Shown here: positions 1-7,323 of the stretch, piece after piece
How the letters are laid out: each line of letters begins with the position of its first letter
Position numbering within the stretch: the first letter of the stretch is position 1
NCBI RefSeq assembly: GCF_900115085.1
Contig: NZ_FOVF01000024.1
Span: 1 to 64,000, forward strand
Length of the DNA stretch: 64,000 nt
Reading direction: 5' to 3'
Origin: Dokdonella immobilis
Lineage (GTDB): Bacteria; Pseudomonadota; Gammaproteobacteria; Xanthomonadales; Rhodanobacteraceae
Notes under the pieces: model-generated
Database searches by the model: none
The model's input: only the letters and a program-made list of their open reading frames with translations
Told to the model about the DNA's origin: nothing
Program-made: the position numbers and the translations under genes

Positions 1-876
1 AATACCGACCCGCCCGATGCCGGCAGCGGCCCGTTCAGTCAATACCTCTACGACGACGCCGGCCACCTGCTCGGCGAATACACCGACAGCGGCGAACTGA
101 TCTCCGAGCACGTCTGGCTCGACGACACCCCGGTCGCCCTGATCAAGCCCAGCGAATGGGCCGCCAGCCACGGCGGCCAGAGCACCGGCAACGTCGCCGT
201 CTTCGCCGTCGAGCCCGACCACCTCGACACCCCGCGGCTCATCGCCAACGCCAGCCACCAGACCGTCTGGCGCTGGGATTCGAGCCCGTTCGGCGACACG
301 CCAGCCAACGAAGCACCGAGCAGCCTGGCCAGCTTCAGCTACAGCCTGCGGTTTCCGGGGCAGCAGTACGACCCGGAGACGCAGAGTCACTACAACTACT
401 TCAGGGACTATGAGCCGGGGACGGGGCGGTATCTGGAGTCGGATCCGATTGGGCAATGGAGTGACTTCCAAACCTATCAATTCGTTCGCGCAGCGCCACT
501 TCGCTACTCGGACTGGACCGGGTTAGCGCTTGAAGTTCAGTCACTAGGCTCAGGCATTTCTCGCAATCTATCGATTCCCTCGCCCTGCAAAAAGGGCATG
601 TCATCTAATGCCAAAGGAAGAGCGGGAGAAGCGGCTATGGAGCTATTAGTTGGAGCGCTGGGATACATCTTTCAGCCATCGAGTACAGTAAGTCCGCCGG
701 GCAAACCCACGGTCAGGCCAGACGGATTTGCGTTTGACCCAAACACGGGGAAAACGTATCTCCTCGACTCAAAATGCGGGCCGTGTGCAAAGATGCCAAA
801 AAATCAAAGAACTACATATCCGTCTATCGCCAAGCAAGGCCCGTCATCAGGTTATGATGACGTAATTCTTTTTTGA
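1..876 (+). CDS. RHS-repeat protein, C-terminal part with nuclease-like toxin tip (5' end outside window)
   Basis: The reading frame is open from base 1 to the TGA at 874-876 (291 residues visible). The first 155 residues are RHS core, with YD repeats and the core-closing stretch TGRYLESDPIG (residues 141-151), after which RHS proteins change abruptly into a variable toxin. The tail from about residue 200 has a GRAGEAA segment (E210), PDG (D241) and LDSK (D256, K258). That spacing fits a PD-(D/E)XK restriction-endonuclease-like nuclease, so a DNase toxin is inferred, not proven. A CGPC pair (C259, C262) directly follows the catalytic-type Lys. RHS toxins are delivered to neighbouring cells by contact-dependent or type VI routes. 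The immunity gene follows with a one-base overlap. Confidence 0.8.
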   Translation, partial: NTDPPDAGSGPFSQYLYDDAGHLLGEYTDSGELISEHVWLDDTPVALIKPSEWAASHGGQSTGNVAVFAVEPDHLDTPRLIANASHQTVWRWDSSPFGDTPANEAPSSLASFSYSLRFPGQQYDPETQSHYNYFRDYEPGTGRYLESDPIGQWSDFQTYQFVRAAPLRYSDWTGLALEVQSLGSGISRNLSIPSPCKKGMSSNAKGRAGEAAMELLVGALGYIFQPSSTVSPPGKPTVRPDGFAFDPNTGKTYLLDSKCGPCAKMPKNQRTTYPSIAKQGPSSGYDDVILF

Positions 877-1592
877 TGGAAATAAGTATGAAGGGAGTCA
901 CGAAAGACGCTACTAAAGAGTTTATGCAACGACTGGTCTTCAGGGGTCTAAGTGAGGAAACCGGGTGTTGTCGACTAGATCTCAAGAATGGATTGGCTGC
1001 AGTGGTCGAGCCCCGGATGTCCTATCGAAACGGCGGTGTAACCTTCAATTGCGCTTTAGGAATTAGAAATTGGCGACACCAAAATGTAATAGATAGAAGT
1101 CTTCGCGGATTGACGCGCGGTGTGATCGCAGTGAGAGAGGGTTTCCACGGAGTCTGGTATCCATACTTCTCTTTTGGCGCTGACTGGTATGGCTACATTG
1201 ATGCCGGCTACAAGACTTTGTACCTCGAGGAGATCGATAAAAACCTTCGAGTCGCTTGCGAGAAACAAGCTGACTATATGGTTGACTCGATAATGCCAAT
1301 TGCTTTGACTTTTGCCACTGTTGATGGCCTGACGAAACTACCTCAAACAGCCATCTTCGCAGGAGGTCCAATAGACATAGCACTTCCACTTCTCGCCGCG
1401 TTCGAGAATCGGCGAGATGACCTCGAAAGTCTACTCGACCGGATGAAAGGGCGAGGATCATGGCTCTCGCCAGAAAGCTCAAGAATATTTTCTGCGCGAA
1501 TGAATGGCTATTTCAAGGAGAACATATTTCAGAAAGTACTTAGCCTGGAATCGAAACGCGAAATTGATGAATTTTCGTGGCCAGGACTCTAG
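876..1592 (+). CDS. Putative immunity protein for the RHS nuclease tip, copy 1
   Basis: A 238-residue cytoplasmic protein with no signal peptide or membrane segment. Its ATG (876-878) overlaps the toxin TGA by one base; an in-frame ATG at 888 is an alternative start. It is clearly paralogous to the protein at 3184-3909. Both share a WRHQ-x-(I/V)-DR segment, a WYPYF-FG-WYG block and an AGGP-x-D-x-ALP-LAAF block. Position directly after a polymorphic toxin tip and co-duplication with it identify it as the cognate immunity protein. I do not recognise a named Imm family. The base composition is less GC-rich than the housekeeping genes of the window, as is common for toxin/immunity modules. Confidence 0.7.
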   Translation: MEISMKGVTKDATKEFMQRLVFRGLSEETGCCRLDLKNGLAAVVEPRMSYRNGGVTFNCALGIRNWRHQNVIDRSLRGLTRGVIAVREGFHGVWYPYFSFGADWYGYIDAGYKTLYLEEIDKNLRVACEKQADYMVDSIMPIALTFATVDGLTKLPQTAIFAGGPIDIALPLLAAFENRRDDLESLLDRMKGRGSWLSPESSRIFSARMNGYFKENIFQKVLSLESKREIDEFSWPGL

Positions 1593-1620
1593 ATGCTTGT
1601 TCCTTAGTGCCATAAGTTAT

Positions 1621-1886
1621 GCAGACCGCGATGCAAACCGATTCCGCTACGCGGGAAGTATCGCTGCAGGTGGGCGTATCGAACACCACGCGCTCGGTGA
1701 CGTGTATCGCTAGCTGGACTACGACGCCAGCAGCCGCATAACGGGCCCGGTAGACTCCGCGAACGGAGACAGCACCAATCCCGCTACTGTAAGACGACAA
1801 CCTAAGTTGCCGCCAAGGCGACACCCAGAATTGCGCACATTGGCGTGGTGAGGCGGTAGGCAGTATGGACCGAATACGAGCTTTGA
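1621..1886 (+). pseudogene. Broken RHS core remnant between the two toxin cassettes
   Basis: Translation gives RHS-like text (FRYAGSI, then LDYDASSRITG) interrupted by an in-frame TAG at 1711-1713 and further stops before 1886. It lies between the first immunity gene and the second RHS tip copy. It is best read as the decayed upstream part of the duplicated RHS segment. Confidence 0.55.
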
Positions 1887-3181
1887 CCCGCGGTCACCGA
1901 ATGGCTGATTGACTACGGCTACGACGGCCAGGACCGCCTCAGCGACGCCAGCAATGCCGCCTCTCAAGGCCCGCTGGCCCAGCTCGGCCTCGGCTGGCAG
2001 TACGACGCCACCGGCAACCGCAGCGAGGAAACCCGCAACGGCAGCACCAGCGCCTATACCACTACGCCGACCAGCAACCGTCTCGAGGCCGTTGGCGCCG
2101 TCCCACGCAGCTACGACGCCGCCGGCAACACCACCAGCGACGGCACCCATGCCTACACCTACAGCGCGCGCAACCGCATGGTCAGCGCGCGTCTGCAGAG
2201 CACCAATACGGTCATTGCGCGCTACGCCACCAATGCCTTCGGTGGGCGCGTGTGCAAGGCCGGCAGCAAAGGCCAGTGTCCCCGGGGCCCGGGCAATACC
2301 GACCCGGCCGATACCGGCAGTGGCCCGTTCAGCCAATACGTCAACGACGACGCCGGTCATCTGCTCGGCGAATACACCGAAGCCGGCGCACTGATCGCCG
2401 AGCACGTCTGGCTCGACGACACCCCCGTCGCCCTGATCAAGCCGATCGAATGGGCCGCCAGCCACGGCGGCCAGAACGCCGGCAACGTCGCCGTCTTCGC
2501 CGTCGAGCCCGACCATCTCGATACCCCGCGGGTCATCGTCAACGCCAGCCACCAGACCGTCTGGCGCTGGGACTCGAGTCCATTCGGAGACGCCGCGGCG
2601 ACACGCCAGCCAACGAAGCACCGACCGGCCTGGCCGCATTCCGCTACAGCCTGCGCTTCCCCGGCCAGCAGTACGACCCGGAGACGCAGAGCCACTACAA
2701 CTACTTCAGGGACTATGAGCCGGGGACCGGGCGGTATCTGGAGTCGGATCCGATTGGGCAATGGAGTGATTTACAAACCTACCAATTCGTTCGTGCGACG
2801 CCTCTGCGTAGCGCGGACTGGAGCGGTCTTGCCCTGGAAATCGAATCCCTAGGGACTGGAATCTCCCAGCTACTACCATTGATATCACCATGCAAGCCTG
2901 GAATGAACTCAAATAGCAAGGGGCGAGCTGGAGAGGCAGCAATGGCCGCCTTTGTTGCTGCAATGGGTTACTTGTTCGAACCTCCAAGTACCGTCAAATC
3001 GCCAGGACTTCCTACCGTCAGGCCGGACGGATATGCCCACGACCCGAAGTCTGGGAAGCGGTTCGTTCTAGATTCAAAATGTGGACCATGCGCTAGGATG
3101 ACCAAAAATCAGCGGGTAACATATCCTGCATTAGCGAAGTCTGGTGGCTTTGACGGGGTGCTTCTGTTTTGGTGGAGGTGA
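1887..3181 (+). pseudogene. Second RHS tip: RHS core segment plus nuclease-like toxin, frameshifted
   Basis: The frame starting after the stop at 1884-1886 encodes RHS core repeats (DYGYDGQDRL, YDAAGN) and closely matches copy 1 from about base 2293. Around 2586-2600 it carries roughly 11 extra bases relative to copy 1 (after WRWDSSPFGD), so the core frame runs off to a stop at 2852. The closing motif GRYLESDPIGQW and the toxin tail to 3181 are in another frame. The tail keeps GRAGEAA, PDG and LDSKCGPC, and diverges from copy 1 elsewhere. No start codon or secretion module is visible. It is an orphan tip cassette, silent unless recombined into an intact rhs gene upstream. Confidence 0.7.
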
Positions 3182-3183
3182 GT

Positions 3184-3909
3184 ATGAAGATGACGCTTGC
3201 AGTTGCCAGATCAGAATTCGTAAACAATTTGGTTCTGAAAGGACTTGCCAAGGCAAGAGGCTTTTGCTGGATTCAAATGGGCGATGGATTCAAAGCGGTC
3301 GTAGAGCCACTATTCTCACAGAGACATGGAATTCTATTCGGCTGTGCACTGGGACTGCACAGCTGGCGGCATCAAGCACTGGTCGACAGGCTGTTGACTG
3401 GCTTGACGGCCGGGATTCTTTCGGTAAGAGATGGCTATAAAGGAATTTGGTATCCGTACTTTACATTTGGATCTAACTGGTATGGGTTTGTCGATGGTGT
3501 ATTTGAGTATATATATATTCCGGATGATTTAGATGGGGGCCGAAAGGCGTGCGCCGAGAGAGCAGACTTCGTTGTCGACGCACTTTTGCCTCAGCTGGAG
3601 GAGTTTGCCTCGGTAAAAGACTTGCACAGGATATCTGGACTGGCCGTTTACGCAGGTGGTCCTGTGGACCTTGCGTTGCCTATGCTTGCTGCATTCGACG
3701 ATCGACTGAAAGACATGGATCGCCTTCTTGATCTGACTCGCCTGCGCGGAACTTCACTCTCGAACGATAGTTATTCCATATTTCGCCAGAGACTGAAGGC
3801 ATTTTATGAATCAGGGGTAATTCAGCGAGTTCTAACTTGCGAATCTGAGGAGTCGTTGTCCAGCATTGATTGGCCATCATCTGCCACTGAGGCGAAGCAC
3901 ATATATTAG
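3184..3909 (+). CDS. Putative immunity protein for the RHS nuclease tip, copy 2
   Basis: A 241-residue paralogue of the protein at 876-1592 with the same conserved blocks (WRHQ, WYPYF-FG-WYG, AGGP-D-ALP). The ATG at 3184 has a GGAGG-type ribosome binding site at 3174-3178 and follows the toxin stop (3179-3181) by two bases. In-frame TTG/GTG codons upstream (3169, 3172, 3178) are less likely starts. The two immunity proteins have diverged substantially, together with their toxin tips, suggesting different specificities or drift. Intact immunity beside a broken toxin is typical of orphan modules that still protect against sibling toxins. Confidence 0.65.
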   Translation: MKMTLAVARSEFVNNLVLKGLAKARGFCWIQMGDGFKAVVEPLFSQRHGILFGCALGLHSWRHQALVDRLLTGLTAGILSVRDGYKGIWYPYFTFGSNWYGFVDGVFEYIYIPDDLDGGRKACAERADFVVDALLPQLEEFASVKDLHRISGLAVYAGGPVDLALPMLAAFDDRLKDMDRLLDLTRLRGTSLSNDSYSIFRQRLKAFYESGVIQRVLTCESEESLSSIDWPSSATEAKHIY

Positions 3910-4041
3910 GGCGACTTTGATGCCAAGATATCTACATATCTACGATGCGCACTGTCGTTCTGGCTCACGCGAGCTGACTACGCACTAGGTCTACACTTGC
4001 TTTGACGAACTCGAGATGCTGACCTACTCTAAGCCTTTCGC

Positions 4042-4449
4042 TACGACGACGTCCTGATCGGCGGGGAAGGCGCGCGCGGTCGCCTGGTCCGCTTCAGCGA
4101 CGGGGCCGGAACCCTGAGTCTCACCTATAACCGCCACGGTCGCCTGCTCGAACGCCGCCAGCCCCTGGGCGACGGTTCTGAAGCGCTGGTGAAAACCACG
4201 AATCACCACTAAGACAGCGCAGGCCGCGTTGATGCAGCTACGCTGCCGAGTGGCGCCGTCATCGGCTATGCCTACGGCACCGATGGCCGAATCCTCACGA
4301 TCACGGTCAACGGCGTCACGATGGTTTGCGAGATCGAGACCTTTCCGTTCGGCGAGCCCAAGGCCTGGACCGAAGGGCCGAACGCGAACGGGTTTCGCTA
4401 CGAGCGAAGTTTCGACGCCAATGGGCGCGGTGCCCACCGGAATCCCCTA
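4042..4449 (+). pseudogene. RHS core remnant downstream of the cassettes
   Basis: The plus-strand frame reads RHS-like repeats (YDDVLIGGEGARGRLVRF, then GYAYGTDGRIL and FRYERSFDANG). It has an in-frame TAA at 4210-4212, no start and no continuation to a toxin. It resembles the interior of an RHS core rather than its 3' end. With the remnant at 1621-1886 it shows that pieces of a larger rhs gene have been scattered here by recombination. Confidence 0.6.
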
Positions 4450-4504
4450 TCCGAAATGGGCAGGCATTTGCCTGCCGTCCACGTCACCGACCTCAACCAA
4501 CCAT

Positions 4505-4852
4505 CTACTGCTTGGCGCCCGCCGTAATCCAGGCGGAGATTGCGTTGATGGTGTCGTCATCGAGGTACACCGGGCCGCCGGCTGGCATGCGCGGGAACTG
4601 ACTGCCGTCGAACGGGGCATTGCCGCGCAGGGCGAGGATGATGTTCGAGCCCTCGCCGTTGCCCGGAATCAGGATCTTGAACCCCGGGATGGCATCGCCG
4701 GTGACGAAGCTCTTGTACTGATCGTCTGCCGTCGAGCCGCGTTCCCACATGTTTCCATGCGGGGCCTGATTGACAGGGATGCCGTTGGTTGTCACGAAGT
4801 TCTGCAGGGCCGATTGCACTTGAGCGAATGTCGTAAAGCTTGTCGTGGTCAT
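4505..4852 (-). CDS. Small cytochrome-like protein without a haem motif
   Basis: A 115-residue protein with no signal peptide and no CXXCH. The C-terminal half (FPRMPAGGPVYLDDDTINAI, then SAWITAGAK) resembles the last helix of cytochrome c domains of the type fused to planctomycete-style or cell-wall proteins. There the text 'MP..G.. L....I..I..WI..GA' is common. The ATG at 4852 has a GAGG-type site just upstream. It follows the CXXCH protein at 4901-6397 on the same strand with a 48-bp gap, so the two are probably co-transcribed and functionally linked. The exact function is unknown. Confidence 0.55.
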   Translation of the reverse strand: MTTTSFTTFAQVQSALQNFVTTNGIPVNQAPHGNMWERGSTADDQYKSFVTGDAIPGFKILIPGNGEGSNIILALRGNAPFDGSQFPRMPAGGPVYLDDDTINAISAWITAGAKQ

Positions 4853-4900
4853 GATTGCCTCGGATTGTCCGGTGGGAACAGGAGTCGCACGCAGTCAGCA

Positions 4901-6397
4901 TCAGTTCTTCGGGGTGTCCTGCGAACGCAGATGGAATGACGTGATGGCAGCGGACGCGCCGTTGTTGAACGGCTCGGGGGGCTGCGTTGAGTTCGATGGG
5001 GCGGCGCCGACCAGCCGGCTCATGTCGCCGCCGATCGATTGGCCCTGGGTGCCGTGACAACCCTGGCAGCCGCCCATCTGGAACGGACTTCCGGCAGCGC
5101 CGTTGAAGTAGAGATTCTTGAACGGCATGACCACGCCGGTGGGCGCCTTGCCGAAGAAGTTCTGAAGGGTCTGATTGGTCTCGACGACGATGTTGGCGAG
5201 GTAGTAGTAGCTCAGCGTATCGGCCGGCGCCGTGGCTGGTGGCGGTCCATCCATCGGCATCCCCTGGACGCCGATCAGCTTGTAGTACTGCCACACGGTG
5301 TTCGGGTCCTTGGCCGTGAACGCGGCATGCACGGCATCGTTGACCGGCGGAATCACCGAATTGATCGCATGTGCCCGGGTCACCGGAATGTTCGGCAGCG
5401 CCGTGCCGGTGTTGACGAACTTCAGGTCCTGCGTGTTCTGGTTGTTGACATCGTCGTAGTTGTCGACCTGTTCCCACGTCGCAAAGACGAAGGTCGGAAA
5501 CGACTTCGTCTTGTGGATGATGTGCAGCGCGACGAGACCGTAGACCGCATTGTTGTATTGCTGGGCCAGGAACTGGTCGCCCGTGTAGTAGATGATCTTG
5601 CGCATGTAGAAGCGATTGCTGGCGACTTCCGTCGCGGTCAGTGGTCGCCAGGCGGCCTTGATCTCGATGGTGCCTTCACCGGCGTCGCCGGGCGTCTTGC
5701 TATCGCCACAGGGCAGGGACACGATCGAGGTATCGTCGCTGCAGATGCCGCCGTACTGCGCGAGATTGCCCAGGGTCTTGTTTCGCGCCGCTGTCAGGGC
5801 CGGGCAATTGCCCTTGTCGTCGCAGGCCGTGAGCTTGTTCGCGTTGGCATAGTCGAACAGCGCGCGGTTGACCTTTGCCTCGAAGAGAATGCGCGTCGTG
5901 TCGTGCGCGAACATGTTGCACAGGCCGATTTCGCTCGATTCATCGAGGTTGTTGAACAGTTGCCACGAGGCGCCATTGGCCGCCGTGAACGGCCCGCCCT
6001 TGTACTTGTAGGTGGGCACTTTCGAGTCGAAGCTGGCGTCGGTCTTTCCATCGGCCGGGAACAGCTCGTTCTTGTGCCGATAGGTCTGCCACACCAGCAG
6101 CGGATAACTGCCGCTCTTGTCCGGGGCGATGCTGAGGAAGTCGGCGCTGGTGTCGGCGCGCCCGCGCATTCCGGTAGTGGCAGGATCCATGGCCGGCCAG
6201 TTCAGCGCGGTGAATTCCTGCCATGCGAAGATCGCCAGGTCCTGGGTGGTTGCGCCCGAGCCGGTCGCCACATCGTGTGGCACGACCGGGCTGATCAGAT
6301 CGGCCGGCAATGTGACCTGGGCGTGGGCTGGAACGAGCCCCATCGGGAGCGCTGCAAGAAGCAGCAACGAAATAAGCCTTGATCCGCGCGCAGCCAT
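4901..6397 (-). CDS. Exported CXXCH-motif (c-type haem) protein of unknown function
   Basis: A 498-residue protein with a clear Sec signal peptide (Arg near the start, LISLLLLAALPMGL core, AHA cleavage site). A single CQGCH haem-binding motif lies near the C-terminus (about residues 444-448). It is followed by a Met (GGDMSRL) that could be the distal haem ligand. The bulk of the protein (YRHKNELFP, RPLTATE, YLANIVVETNQTLQNF) matches no enzyme I can name. Start: ATG at 6397 preceded by GGGAGA. A periplasmic redox or copper/haem-associated role is inferred from the motif only. A small cytochrome-like gene follows. Confidence 0.65.
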   Translation of the reverse strand: MAARGSRLISLLLLAALPMGLVPAHAQVTLPADLISPVVPHDVATGSGATTQDLAIFAWQEFTALNWPAMDPATTGMRGRADTSADFLSIAPDKSGSYPLLVWQTYRHKNELFPADGKTDASFDSKVPTYKYKGGPFTAANGASWQLFNNLDESSEIGLCNMFAHDTTRILFEAKVNRALFDYANANKLTACDDKGNCPALTAARNKTLGNLAQYGGICSDDTSIVSLPCGDSKTPGDAGEGTIEIKAAWRPLTATEVASNRFYMRKIIYYTGDQFLAQQYNNAVYGLVALHIIHKTKSFPTFVFATWEQVDNYDDVNNQNTQDLKFVNTGTALPNIPVTRAHAINSVIPPVNDAVHAAFTAKDPNTVWQYYKLIGVQGMPMDGPPPATAPADTLSYYYLANIVVETNQTLQNFFGKAPTGVVMPFKNLYFNGAAGSPFQMGGCQGCHGTQGQSIGGDMSRLVGAAPSNSTQPPEPFNNGASAAITSFHLRSQDTPKN

Positions 6398-6573
6398 CGA
6401 ATTCTCCCGTCAACGTGAATGCCATCGCGAGTGCTCGCAGGAGGCAAAGCCTCGCCGCCCCGGCGCGAGTCACTCGCCAGTGAAGGACATGTCGCCTATA
6501 TGAGCCGCCCCGCGCCAAAGCAGCCCGGCCATCGATGCTGCAAAAGCCCCAACTGAACATGGCGCGTTTAGTG

Positions 6574-6587
6574 GATACATTTGTATC
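6574..6587. promoter_or_regulatory. Operator-like palindrome GATACA-TT-TGTATC
   Basis: A perfect 6-bp inverted repeat around a TT centre sits in an AT-rich island (including TATATAA at about 6598-6604) about 180 bp upstream of the exported haem protein gene. Such symmetric 14-mers are typical of TetR/MarR-type operators. No such regulator is encoded nearby, so the partner is unknown. Confidence 0.35.
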
Positions 6588-6833
6588 ACCAAAATGGTAT
6601 ATAACGCAATTACCGGCTTTCGACGCATATAGGCCCAAGGGCCGGGGCTGCCGGGCCAGGGTCAAACCGGCCTTGCGGGCGGTCTGGTGGCCCGCAGGGG
6701 AACCTGTAGGCCAGAGGCGTGGGTCAGTTGGAAGGGTGTGTTTACCCAGCGCTCGAATCGCCGACACGGACGCGTCGGTCAGGTGTTCCAGGGCCGCTCC
6801 AAGGCGATCCTCGTGTAGAGGGACACCTAACCT

Positions 6834-6899
6834 ATGAGGCTGGCGCGGCATGTCGTGTTGAATCCGGTCGATGTGATCTTCGCGGGCGGGTTCGAGTAG
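6834..6899 (+). pseudogene. Fragment of a secreted-protein C-terminus (ends IFAGGFE)
   Basis: A 21-residue frame preceded by a stop ends in DVIFAGGFE followed by TAG. The same -IF-x-x-GFE ending closes the large secreted protein at 13435-15699 (RIFDHGFE). Nothing upstream continues the frame, so this is probably the last piece of a lost secreted protein. Confidence 0.35.
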
Positions 6900-7323
6900 C
6901 TGACGTGCCGATAGGAGCGGGGGCAGGACTGGCAATCTCTTGCCGAGAAGAGATGGGTTGTCCTGCGGTGAGCTCAATCCCTGCGATGGAATGTTTATTC
7001 CGGCCAATCTTCCGAAAGCATCGCGGCTGCTTTGGTTCGGGCTGGGGGTTTCTCGGAGTTCCGCTGGCTTGCCACGACGCGCATGTCCGCAAGCGGCATC
7101 GTTCATGCCGACGGGAGGGCGCATTCCCTGAGTCGCTCCGAGTAGGGAGTCATACGGGCCGTATCGCCGTCACGGCCATCGACTGGAAGACGGCGGATGG
7201 CCTGTTTGACGGAACAACGGACGTCGTGTTGACACTCGTTGCCGACGCTGCGGAGTACGCGCTCGGCGCATCCAGGAAAATGATCAGTGTTGCCTCAACA
7301 GAGTGGCTGCCCGTCGAACCTAC

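Larger units (their letters stand above)
6398..7323. other. 926-bp stretch without a convincing gene
   Basis: Reading frames here are short or Arg/Gly-rich and show no family resemblance. Three things are visible: an AT-rich promoter-like patch with a palindrome at 6574-6587; a short frame ending in a secreted-protein-like C-terminus at 6834-6899; and an AT-poor tail before the ATPase gene. It looks like decayed coding sequence plus the control region of the minus-strand gene at 4901-6397. Confidence 0.5.

Noticed and set aside
876-1592. Assignment of the immunity proteins to Imm52 (partner of some REase-type toxins)
   Set aside because: The conserved residues I recall for that family are not present; left as an unassigned immunity protein.
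6660-6675. GGTCAA half-site in the gene-poor stretch
   Set aside because: No matching TTGAY arm four bases away.
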